Below, in pieces: positions 1 to 10,240 of a stretch of DNA of 64,000 nt. The DNA lies in contig NC_060207.1 of the NCBI RefSeq assembly GCF_021130785.1, forward strand, positions 192,470,001 through 192,534,000. Reading direction: 5' to 3'. The notes below the pieces were generated by a model. The model saw only the letters and a list, made by a program, of their open reading frames with translations. It searched no databases and had not been told where the DNA came from. The stretch is from Homalodisca vitripennis. Its lineage: Eukaryota > Arthropoda > Insecta > Hemiptera > Cicadellidae. Each line of letters starts with the position of its first letter. Within the stretch, counting starts at the first letter, position 1. Position numbers and translations under genes: made by a program.

Positions 1-347
1 ACATCCAGTAAAATATTTTGAATAGGCTGATATCACAAAAGTCCAATATGCTGCCGAGTATCACGATGTCGATACTAGGTTATCCTAATCCGTCTTCTTT
101 ATACTTTATATCTGCATTGCGGTGTAAAATTACACGCTAGCTCGCAGGCTATATATTATTACTCTTCACCAAATCACGTAGTAGATATCAAAAATGGAAG
201 TTTACTGAATTTGTTATATTAAAAGATACATTTAAAATTTCAAATTAGTGGAGATTCTGTCTCGGTCACAAAATGCGTGTTTCTTGAAGTCTACAATGTT
301 TGAATATGAATAATAGTAATAATTGAATTTTATTATATAAATGGTAA

Positions 348-349
<2 letters not shown>

Positions 350-403
<54 letters not shown>
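350..403. repeat. (TA)n microsatellite, unit A only
   Basis: About 27 uninterrupted TA dinucleotides. The aligned positions in B (about 31545) and C (about 56565) hold only a short AT-rich stretch, so the run expanded, or was lost, after the units diverged. Confidence 0.95.
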
Positions 404-408
<5 letters not shown>

Positions 409-469
409 GAAAAGAAAATACAATGTTACAAACGCATGCAAAAAGAAATGGACAATTACTATGTTTACT

Positions 470-502
470 TTATTACGAGACAAATATAAAGTCTCGTAAT
501 AA
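470..502. repeat. Perfect 12-bp inverted repeat (hairpin), unit A only
   Basis: Arms TTATTACGAGAC (470-481) and GTCTCGTAATAA (491-502) are exact reverse complements around a 9-nt loop. B and C keep a left-arm-like GTACGAGAC but no right arm, so the palindrome is private to A. No flanking element was recognised. Confidence 0.75.
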
Positions 503-1338
503 AAGGCTCGCCGTTTGCCTTTATGATTTATTAATAATGTAAATAGATCTGCAGAATAGATCTACACTCGTGCCAAGTTTAAATATTATATCTGAGGCCG
601 AAGTGCAATAAGCAACACAATTAATTAGCTTATATGTTTAAGGGCTAATATTGCAAAAATTACCGACATTATAAAGTAAAGAACCAGTAACATAGCTGTT
701 ATTTGGAGGAGGTCCGTGGCCTCCAATCTCGTTGACGTTCGATGTCAAATGAATTATTCACCTGAAAGCTCTATAAATAATTCCATTATAACTGCCATTA
801 TAATTGACCCTAAGACAGGTGTAGTTGACAATTGTAATTGACAAAAGCGCGTGACTGTGGAGACCAATTTTCCTGGTGATAAATATATAATTATTTGCAT
901 ATTATCGTGATAAACAAGTAGAAGTAAACGCTCACTGGTTCTATGTGGGAATTTTTATACATCATTAGCTGATAAATTTTAACATAGCTATCTGAAAGTT
1001 TTACCTCTTATTCATATAACTCAAAGCAAAAACCTTTAAATAAGAAAATAATGTCTTATTCATATAAAAGGTATCTTTTTATGCCTTATATTTGAAATAT
1101 TAAAATAATATTAAAATAAATAATAACACATTTACTTATAAGGATCACTACACAAGTCCGACACCATTTAGGTTTTTTAGAAATTCGCGGTGCATGTTTT
1201 CAAATGATGTGTGATATATTAGAACGTTGTCTCCTAAACTTTTAGTAACAGAGCACAGTTTCAGGAAGAATTGCAGGTTAGTAAGCATTGAAAAATTAAA
1301 ACTGTATTTAAAAAATCAGTGCTGGGTTACATGCAGTA

Positions 1339-1480
1339 GTAGGAATTATAAACTGGCCCACAGGGCTATAAACCCCAGCTGCAATAAACGTCCAGCCCTA
1401 TAATAGCGATCGTGACGAAGTCTGATGTGGTTAAGTTGGCAGAATTCTCTGGACTTAACAACACTTTCCTCTTTACTTTA
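1339..1480 (+). repeat. Dispersed 140-bp repeat, forward copy (A)
   Basis: This segment aligns over about 140 bp with the reverse complement of 14261-14401. Shared anchors include AATAAACGTCCAGCCC and GACGAAGTCTGAT, followed by GGCAGAATTCTC. The same forward copy is present in B and C at the equivalent place. One frame reads TKSDV..LAEFSGL, which may be chance. It behaves as an old interspersed element with one copy in each orientation per unit. The family is not recognised. Confidence 0.75.
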
Positions 1481-3545
1481 TTTTCTTACTAGGGATTTAA
1501 AAACCTGAGCTGGGCGCCTACTACTACTCTCAATATACCCTCGGGACCTCGGCGTTGCCTGTAAATTGTTTGAAATAACATGAAAGTTTTGTAATATAAG
1601 TAATACAACTTCAGAAAGTCTGTATTTCTATTTCCAAATATTGCTATATGGACATTTTTTAAACTTTATATTATCTCGCATATAAAAATTAAAGATATGA
1701 AATAGAAAAATGTTTGATATACATCAATTAGAAAAATCACTCCGATGACGCAGAAATATTACTATTTTATTTTCTGAAGATCTTTTGAGACATTCCCTTT
1801 AGTAGTCCGCACATACTTTTTATGTAAATGTTAATAGGCAATAGAAAATAAATTATGGATGGTTATATTTGCAGAGATTTGACATGTAGGACCCAATACA
1901 CACTACTTTCAATGTACACTGGTCAATGTTCACTATCGTATATAGTAAATACAATAATTGCATAAGAAAATAATTAATTATAATCTTTACAAACAAAATT
2001 TATGTCATAAAACTTGGTGAATGCGATAAAATTATACAAAATTAGTTAATAAATGTTTTTAGCACTACAAATAATAATGATTCGGTAGACTTTTAATATA
2101 CCTAAAGCAATATGGTTCAGTATCATTCTCTATCTATGTATTATTGCGATTACGGTAGCAATTCTTAGTGCGTCTTTACGAAAATTGGCATAGGTATTCT
2201 ACAAGTAAATGATAGTCAAATGATTGTTCGGGCCAATTGTACAGAAGGTTTTCCTATAATTTCCCTTTACATGCTGCAACTGCAGTACTAGTTCGTTACT
2301 GGGGCTTTGTATAGTAATTAAACTGCCTTGTTAGTTAGGGATGTAATAGTTAATTTGTATATACTGTATGTTTACTTCGGATTCCTACAGTATGCTAACA
2401 AATAAGTTACTTGTGTTTTACTGCTGAGTGCAATAATGTGGTACTTTATGACATAAAGTTGTTTACTGCTTTGTTTACAAGGACTAAGTTAACATGATGT
2501 TGATTTACGTGTTTTGAGTATGCCAATAAATTAAAAATAAAACTATACCGATTTGTTTCTGAGTAATAATTCTGCTGTTTTATAAAAGCTATCTTAATAT
2601 ATTGAATGAGTAATAATATTCTTTGGTATTTAAAGAGAACGAGTTATAACTGAAGGATAAAGTATAGATTCACAACGTCAATGAGGTTTAAAACATTACA
2701 GTGGTGTGAGTAGGGTTAAACTAATATAATAATCATCCAATCGAGGTGGAAAAGTTAATCCCATTAAAATTAACAAGATTATCTGTTCATCATAACTAAT
2801 TAAAATTCTATTGTTTTGTGAACTATAATAGTTCTAATAGTTCTAAAACTATGAATGTGTGATTAAAGTTTTGCTTTTAATTTGATTATTATTATTCTAT
2901 TATCCAATTAACCCCTTTCAACTCTATTTTATCTCATAAATAAGTCGTTAAAAGTAGTTGAGTGAGTCCACGTTTGTACCGCGTTTGAAAAGAGTCGTGA
3001 TATCCGTTATTTTTATGCACTTCAGAATTCCTTGAAGTCATCTGTAAGCAAAAGTATTAAAAAGCATTGGATATTTACGAATTTGCTAATAAAATTAAAA
3101 CAATTTTTTTACATAGGATGTCACAGCACTGAATTTTAAGCTGTTCAAGGCCCTTTTGACATTGAAAAAAATCAGAGTATAACTTTGCCTAAAATGAAAA
3201 GGACAAAACAAAAGATTATCTGGGAGGAGAGCCAGGCTTTACTACATGAACACTACCTTGTCACTTCCGCGTTTCGTCCCCCAGGAGAGGTGGGTTCCAC
3301 ATTGTGTTAAAATATATAAATGTTATTTTACCTTATTCAAAGTCTAAAATTGATGATTCTACATACAATAAAAAAGTTTTTCTGCTTGAAAAATTTAGAA
3401 AAATGTTCAATATTATTATACTTAGACACTGGCTATCCCTCAACACTTAAATGGTATTAAACACCCATTGCTGTCACAAAGCCACCAAATATTAATAATT
3501 TTGGCATACTCTGGTATTAGCCATTTAGTATATCTGGTATATCCA
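1481..3545. other. AT-rich stretch without recognised gene (A)
   Basis: No coding pattern is supported. A GC-richer patch at about 3210-3310 is conserved in B (about 34370-34460) and C (about 59370-59465), but I could not assign it. Confidence 0.55.
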
Positions 3546-4083
3546 TAAAGGTATAATATACCTTTCTCTGCGTACAAATATATTGTAAATATGTGCGACC
3601 ATGTCATAGCCAATATTACCCGTAATTTAAGGTCATTAAGACCTTTTGTTGCAGAACAAGATGGAAAGACTGAATTACAAGTAGTGAGTCATCCTTCTTT
3701 GCTGATTTATACTTCAGACAAGAATCGGAAAAACCCAACATTGCAATTAATCTTAAAAGAGCCTTTGCACTTGCATCCGAAGTGACAGGATGTTAACGGT
3801 GGGTAAGGTTGGTATTAGACACTTGGTATACCCTTTCTTTGAGTACAAATATATTGTACATATCTTTGACCATACCATAGCTAATATTACCCGTAATTTA
3901 ACGGCATTAAGACCTTTTGTTGCAGAACAATATGGAAAGACTCAGTTACAAGTAGTGAGTCATCCATAATTGCTGATTTTTGTACTTCAGACAAGAATCT
4001 GAAAAACCAAACTTTGCAATTAATCTTAAAAGAGCCTTTGCACTTGCATCCGAAGTGACAGGATGTTAACGGTGGGTAAGGTT
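3546..4083 (+). repeat. 273-bp tandem duplication carrying a coding-like block (A)
   Basis: Two successive copies, about 3546-3810 and 3812-4083, are offset by 273 bp: the anchor GGATGTTAACGGTGGGTAAG recurs at that distance. B and C have one copy only. The first A copy has a 64-codon open frame from 3591 to 3785, starting MCDHVIANITRNL; the second is interrupted by a TAA after SHP. The frame shows no domain I recognise. The block could be the remnant of a transposon or LTR-element coding end, given the promoter-like block that follows, but that is inference. Confidence 0.7.
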
Positions 4084-4319
4084 GGTGGTAGGTGTCGCCT
4101 CCTGCCGAGATCCAATAAGGAGCGATAACGGGCTATATCTTAGTTATGTCATCTTGGAAGATGTGAAAGCCAGGTCTGCTAGAGTCTGTACGATAAACGC
4201 GAGGAGGGTCCAGCACTACCTCACGCTCAGGCTACAAATAACACTAACTTTACCCACTGCAACATTCATCCTCAGCTGTAAACTAGACCTAACAGTTTAC
4301 CCCTCGACAACCACTCAAT

Positions 4320-4560
4320 ATTTCAACATGTTCTGTTAGTGACGTGCCGCTCACTGGACATCAATAAGGTTCCCCAGATATAAGTGGCACATCGGTTTAT
4401 TCTGTATCCAGTTTAGATTGAACTGGAAGTTATATAACCGTTTTATAAACGAGTCCTACTGGAGTACCCATACTCGTAGTTCCCTACTCTCGGGTTAAAT
4501 AAAGTAACCGCAGACCGTAAAAAATTTGTTGTAACCTAAGAATGAAACATTTTGTTACCC
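4320..4560 (+). promoter_or_regulatory. Promoter-like and polyA-like block, possibly LTR-derived (A)
   Basis: A TATATAA box is at 4431-4437 and an AATAAA signal at 4498-4503, about 60 bp downstream. They lie in a GC-richer block beginning TGTTAGTGACG at about 4333. This compact TATA-to-AATAAA order resembles the core of a retroelement LTR, but I found no convincing LTR ends, primer-binding site or target duplication. The block is among the few segments nearly identical in all three units, including C, which otherwise diverges from A soon after. A chance arrangement in AT-rich DNA cannot be excluded. Confidence 0.3.
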
Positions 4561-5183
4561 TTAAATAGTTCTGTTTACGACGTAATGTATACACAGTTTG
4601 CTATTTGTCCAGTGTATCAACATATTGTTGATGGTCACAACTGTTTGTATTTACTGTGAGTGATTGTTTCTTATTTACCGTTGATAAACACGCTGGAGGG
4701 AGGTAAAATGAAAATGGCACGTATACAAATAATATTCAAAGATACATGTAATTCTCGATTTTCATATTTCAAGATATTTACTTTCCTGTATTTTTATAGC
4801 GATTTCTAATATTTCTTTAAGAACATTGACTGCATTATAAATAATTAAATATTAAATAATCAATTTAAACCATACAGAAACTATAAACATGGAACTTTAA
4901 TTGTTTAAAAGAAGTTAAAAATTATAAAAAAACTGTAAAAAAATTTTTTTTCTTTAAAGTATGCCATATACTATGCCATTTTATCTAAAGTTGCTTAGGC
5001 GTGATATGTATTGTAACTAACATCTAGTTTCCAGGCCAACATTGCTTCAAAACTTACCTAACAAAATTAATTTTTGAAATATTCTTGAAGTGATTTCAGT
5101 CAACAGATGTTAAACCGAGATATGTTTCAAGAATATGTTGACTAAAAATAGATCTCCTAAAGGGGCAGAAATATTATAAGAAT

Positions 5184-5520
5184 TTAACTATTTACCGAAC
5201 AGTATATAGGGAAAATGCCATACATATAAGTTTAGACACAATTAGGATAATGCATCTAAATGGATAGGCTATGTTAACCTAGTGCTAGTTTAACCAGTTA
5301 TAGTGCTAGTTAGCGTAACTCTTTACTTGACAATTTATTGGGAGTGTATAACATAACTCAGATTAGACACAGACAAGATGATGTAGCCTATCTAAATGGA
5401 TACATGTTTTGGAAAGTGCAAACCAGTTATAGTTTAACTTTTTACTTGGCAGTATATAGGGAGAGTGTTACACAATTCAGCTTAGACACAGTGAGGATGG
5501 TGTATCTAAATGGACACATG
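5184..5520. repeat. Three diverged tandem repeats of about 120-130 bp (A)
   Basis: Repeats start near 5200, 5331 and 5450, giving spacings of about 131 and 119 bp. Each has an AGTATATAGGGA-like or ATTTATTGGGAG-like start, a TTAGACACA core and ends CTAAATGGA. The last two repeats lie in an 86-codon open frame (5338-5598) whose peptide repeats as YLNGYM and YLNGHM. The array is present in B and absent from C. Whether it is a minisatellite or a decayed repeat protein is open; coding potential is unproven. Confidence 0.75.
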
Positions 5521-6426
5521 CTATGTAAGGGCTTAATCGTGTTAGCAAAGTTTGATCGCGAAGTGAATCGGAAAACTTACATGTTAGTTATTACATAAGC
5601 CGCGTAAGCGTGAAAACATAAGGATTATTTTTGTCGTAAACAAAACCAGCACTACTAAAATGCATTAAGAAATGGTAATAAGTAAGGGACACGTTTGAAT
5701 ATGAGACAAGAAATTATCTTTAAAATACTACTTTGACCATTACTTAACTAGTTAACTAAATGTTAACAGTTAGTTTAATAATAATTAATTAATTTAATCA
5801 AAGTAGAAATGATATGTCCACAAGATGTTTAAAAGTTTTCTTTTTTTATTCATCAATAATTAAATATGTTTTGTGTGTTTCTAGTTCAATAGTTAATTCT
5901 AGAACGTTATTCTCTATATCTTTAAATATCTTAAGGAAATGGTTTTAAACCTATTAAACAGATTTTTAAAATTTGTAGAAATTATTTAAAGTAGACGATC
6001 ATAAGGTGATTACTAAAATGCAAGTATTAAAATTCAAGTTTTTTACCATTTAAGTACAATATCTGTATAATAAAAAAAATAATTTGCAAACAAACCTGTA
6101 TGGTATTATAAAACGATGATATAAAAATATCTAAAAACATATTTTCTTAAAACGTTATCATAATGATATTGATCGAGAGTTGTGAAGAGAACATATTCTG
6201 GTCGTTTTAGTGCAATAAACTGTGTAAGACACCGAGTGCTGCAAACATAGGTGTACTCTGATAAATTTAGTACTAGGAATAGTATGCAGAGAGAATTAAG
6301 CACAAACGTACTCTGTGGTATAATCCATTGAATTTCGATTGGACAGAGTTATACACTGACGATTGCAGAGACCATCAGGGGTTCACCGGTAGTGGTAAGG
6401 CCGTAATTACTAGTTTATTTGGAAAC
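5521..6426. other. AT-rich stretch without recognised gene (A; B equivalent 36331-37241)
   Basis: Nearly identical in A and B. C diverges and lacks everything after about 6143. The 65-codon minus-strand frame at 6106-6303 has no family signature and is not kept in B. Confidence 0.55.
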
Positions 6427-6453
6427 GGTACTGTAAACTGAGTTTACAGTACC
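6427..6453. repeat. 27-bp perfect palindrome (A)
   Basis: Arms GGTACTGTAAACT (6427-6439) and AGTTTACAGTACC (6441-6453) flank a single central G. The palindrome lies 53 bp left of the TTAA element and inside the 1.5-kb tract missing from C. Confidence 0.8.
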
Positions 6454-6505
6454 TGGAATTGGGCTCCTAAAGTCGAGAGTTACGGTTTCCAACAGTTTAA
6501 TTTAA

Positions 6506-7627
6506 GGGGGCAATGTACACAAAAATCTATTTTGTTTTGTTTCTAAAAAATCTTTTTATTGATAAAAGTGTACCTTAGTAAAAAACTAAAAAGAAAATGT
6601 GTTATTAGCCCCCCACCCCCACCCCTTAGGTGGAAGGGGTAAAAAATTAAAAAACCCATATTCTTGTTTTACATAATAATTACTTTTGTATTACACCTAT
6701 TTCAATGATTTAAACATTTTTAAAGCTAATAAATAGCTATACAAACTGGAGCATGGTTTTTGATTTGTTGTAAAAAATAAATAACTGACTTATAATTAAA
6801 ATATGCAAAAAATTATATTAGGAGTATGGCTAAAAATATTTTGATTTCCATACTAAAGTTCGTGTACAATATATTGAAGATCACATGTAAAAAACTGTAG
6901 CTATTTAGCTAAAAAAACAAAAAAGTTATGCTGTAAAACGTGATGGAAAACACAGGAAAATAAAACTTAGGTTACATCGCAAAAAACTTTAGATGTTTAT
7001 TTATAATGAAAAAGTAAGACTATTTACATAAACTGCTTTCTCTTTGGTATTTTACATTTTAATTACACTTTAATTATTTTAACGTCTAGTTGCTGCCAAT
7101 GCAGTTTGTTTCTTACAAATTTTACTTCTTGAATATTGTTTTTTAGTTGATTGCTTCATGACTAACACAAAAGTACTAAACTAAATCACTAAACTGAACC
7201 ACAAAACACAACATGAAAAGTGAATCAGTCACAAAGTAAGGTTATGTATGAGTACAACAACTAACAGCTGATCAGTGACAGCTGCTTGCCAACTGTTTGA
7301 TTCAATAGGTACATACAGTATAAAAAAATAAAGTTGGAAAATGGTTATAAATCATTGAAACTAACCTAGTGAACTAAATACACAAATAAAGCACATTAGT
7401 AATGAATTTATATATGATATATTATGAATATGAAGCGTTTTGCTTCCAATAGACGCCTGGAGGAGAAAATTCAGCTCTGCGCGATAATGAATTTTAATCT
7501 AAAACACACTCTTTAACATTGAAAATACTAAACCAATGCTTAATACTTGTTTCAAAATAGTTTAGGAACCAAAATATGTAATAAAAACTTTTTCTCAAAA
7601 ACTCAATTTTTTTCGTACATTGCCCCC
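6506..7627. mobile_element. TTAA-flanked non-autonomous DNA transposon, 1122 bp (A)
   Basis: The 13-bp terminal inverted repeats GGGGGCAATGTAC (6506-6518) and GTACATTGCCCCC (7615-7627) are perfect and continue into A-rich and T-rich subterminal tracts. TTAA stands directly outside each end (6502-6505 and 7628-7631), as expected for a 4-bp TTAA target duplication, which is a hallmark of the piggyBac superfamily. The inside is AT-rich with no transposase frame, so mobility would need an enzyme from elsewhere. The GGGGG terminus is not the classic piggyBac CCY start, so superfamily assignment is tentative. B has the same insertion; C lacks the whole neighbourhood. Confidence 0.75.
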
Positions 7628-7631
7628 TTAA

Positions 7632-8381
7632 AAATCAAGACGTACTTGGATCACGTGTACGAGTAGGGCAGGTAGGGAACAGAATTGGCCCTCAAGCATT
7701 TACGAACGTAGGTGAGTGTCTATGATGAACTGGAGGTCCTTTGACCTACAGAATCTGAGCTCTTACTTGAAAATCGTTTTAAATTGCAATTAATTGAAAG
7801 GAGCAGTTAAACGTTGGAGCTATTTTATTTAGGGCTCTAGAAAAATCCCGGATCAGATCTATTTTTCAAGCAAGTTTTTACGTGTTATAAATATAATAAC
7901 AGCCCGAAAACCACCCTTACAATACTGTATAGGTACAACACGGTATTATCCCGTTTGACATACAGTCGTTACAAGACTTGTGTCGTAATGAAAGTGTTAA
8001 AAACATATTCTGTATGGGAAAGTTAGTTTTCTCTTTAAAAACTTAGTTTGTAGGTTGTTAAATCATTAAGTCTTATTACACGTGTTAAATTTGTTATACA
8101 ATAAAAAAACAAATATCAACACAAAATTAAAGTTTTGACATTTAGACTACGTTTGAAGCAGGTTTTATCTTTAAATTATAATAATTTTGACTGATTGGAC
8201 AAGTTAGAACGAGAGAATGCAAGTCGCAATGTACAAAAACATAAAATTACAATATCAATTTTAATACAGTTAAGTTAAACATGAATGAAAGCTAAAACTG
8301 TACATGCTCTGAGATGCTTGAATAAATAGTTGTATTGAAAGAGAGAAAAATAACTAAAGGCATTACTCCTCACACTGATTA
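7632..8381. other. Stretch without recognised gene (A; B equivalent 38448-39196)
   Basis: No coding or RNA pattern is seen. The C equivalent (about 61553-62290) is clearly diverged, with small indels. Confidence 0.55.
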
Positions 8382-8591
8382 TCACTGAAGCGTGATCCTA
8401 CTAGATTTTAAAACGGATTTAATTAGGTTGTTAACAGGCGTTAACAAATTGAAGAATACGGGGATGAAGTGAGGATAAAGTTCTACATTTAATAATACGA
8501 AAACTGATCCATTTAACCCATCGAAGCGTGGCAAAAGGAATTGGTTGTTCACTGGAAAGGAATACAATATGAACAGAACAACGGCATTCAT
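8382..8591 (-). other. Unassigned 69-codon open frame (A)
   Basis: Hydrophobic frame beginning MNAVVLFILYSFPVNN. No family is recognised. The surrounding about 300 bp stays very similar in A, B and C, while DNA immediately before it diverges in C. However, the C copy has a 13-bp deletion that breaks this frame, so coding is doubtful and a conserved non-coding block is as likely. Confidence 0.2.
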
Positions 8592-10240
8592 CGATGTACT
8601 ACTTTCCTCGGAGAGGTATAATCCTGTTTATAAATGATACATACGTACCTCGCTCGCAAGCTGGGACTTGATTTGAAGCCAAATATCCTCAATATTATAT
8701 TTAATTTTAACAATAAGTATTAGTTGATAATAGATAAAGAAAACAACAAAACCGTTGTTAACCGATTATGTGTTAGGTCAACGCCATTCAAAAAGAAAAA
8801 CTGAGGTTTTATCTCGTATTTTTGTAAGTATGTCTACTCCTTGCATGATTATTTAGAATATTATTGACTTGAATATAAAAAAATGTTATACCTGTTAAAA
8901 TTACAGGAAACACTTATAGAATGAAATTATACTGGAAAAAGGCTAATGTTTGTCGTCCGGATTCACTTAATCAACATGGGTCTGCTAAAAGTAGGGTTAT
9001 ACTACATGGGTACATAGGTGCTCATCAGTAATAATGACAAAGAATATTTTTAAAATGTTTTCATCTATTTCTTCACACATTTGAATAGGCCTTAGAGAAA
9101 ATATTGGCATATCTAAAAGGGAATAATGTAGAAAAAGCATATAAACGAAAGACGAAAGGAAACATAACTCAGAAATAATACCTCTCATCAAATACTCGAA
9201 TATTACGTTATTAAGGTATTGCAAAACTAAGAATTATTCGTTACTGATAGTGACAGTAACGAATAATTCAAACCAGAAAGCCCTTGCCTCAAATAGGTTT
9301 TTCGGGACTGGGTTCAAAAAATCTTAAATAAAACCAAAAACAAAGTAATATGAGGTTATACTTTGTAAGGTACTTTGTAACCACTTATTACTGTTATCTA
9401 CAGGAAAAGACACACTATTATTTAGCGTTTCAGTGAAAATAAGAGTATAAGAAGCTTATCACAAGGTGCACGTCGTTACAGTGGCAATAAAAGAGTAGTA
9501 ACATTATTTAACACCGTGTAATAACGGTTTAATGGCACCATTCAAAATGGAGCTTCAAAGTTTTAGAGCCGACGATCGATTACATTCGCAGGAAAAATTT
9601 CTCTTTTATTTTCAATAAAGAATAGTTTGTGTGCTTATTAGCACTTGGCTCCTAGACTAAAACTATTATTTATTCATGTATAGAACTACTTTAAAATATG
9701 ATGAGCGATATGTTTCAAATGTAGAACTGTTATTTTCAGTACTTTCACAGAAGATAATCTATATAAAAGAAAGTCGTGTTATTTACACTATTTACAACTC
9801 GAGAATGGTTGGACCGATTTTGATGATTTTTGTGTGTTTGGAATGGTCTTCGTCGGATATTCCCGACGATAATAAGTATTAAAATATCATAAAAGTCCAC
9901 AGGATTCCGCCCCACTGGTCTCTAAAGGTTACGGAAATACCCGTAAGAAATGCATTGCAGCAAAGAAATGAAAGTGAAAGAGCCTGTTCAAATTTAATCA
10001 GCTGTTCTTTGTAAAACATATATAATGCGACAAAAGAAATATATGTTTATGTTATTTAATTACCATTTTACATTTCTTTACATTTATAGTTTGAAAGCAT
10101 AGAGTAAGCTGAAGAGAAACAGCAAATTTTATTTCAACACTGTTTCTGCAATCACTGTTAAGCATAGACTTTACTATCCAGATAATACAATTAATTCAAA
10201 TTTTAATTTTTTACAATTATTCAAAGCAATTATCTCTTTA
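8592..10240. other. AT-rich stretch without recognised gene (A; B 39407-41010, C 62491-64000)
   Basis: Holds the 9231 hairpin and nothing else I can support. Short minus-strand frames at 8997-9224 (A) and 40568-40771 (B) and the plus frame at 9676-9882 are not shared between units. B lacks a few short segments that A and C keep, for example near 9860-9880 and 9951-9963. Confidence 0.55.
9231..9269. repeat. Perfect 16-bp hairpin (A)
   Basis: Arms GAATTATTCGTTACTG (9231-9246) and CAGTAACGAATAATTC (9254-9269) around the loop ATAGTGA. The unit C copy keeps a shorter stem by paired substitutions. No RNA family is recognised. Confidence 0.8.

Larger units (their letters stand above)
1..1338. other. 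AT-rich stretch without recognised gene (A)
   Basis: Apart from the (TA)n run and the small hairpin, I see no coding pattern. The equivalents are 31198-32540 in B and 56215-57560 in C. Short frames in B and C at about 31785-32116 and 56801-57132 on the minus strand are not open in A. Confidence 0.6.

Noticed and set aside
5800..6000. Possible polyA or terminator signals
   Set aside because: AATAAA-like words are frequent by chance in AT-rich DNA and none is tied to a gene here.
9676..9882. 68-codon frame MYRTTLKYDERY in A
   Set aside because: B loses it by a one-base deletion and a missing segment although the flanks are nearly identical; no family signature.
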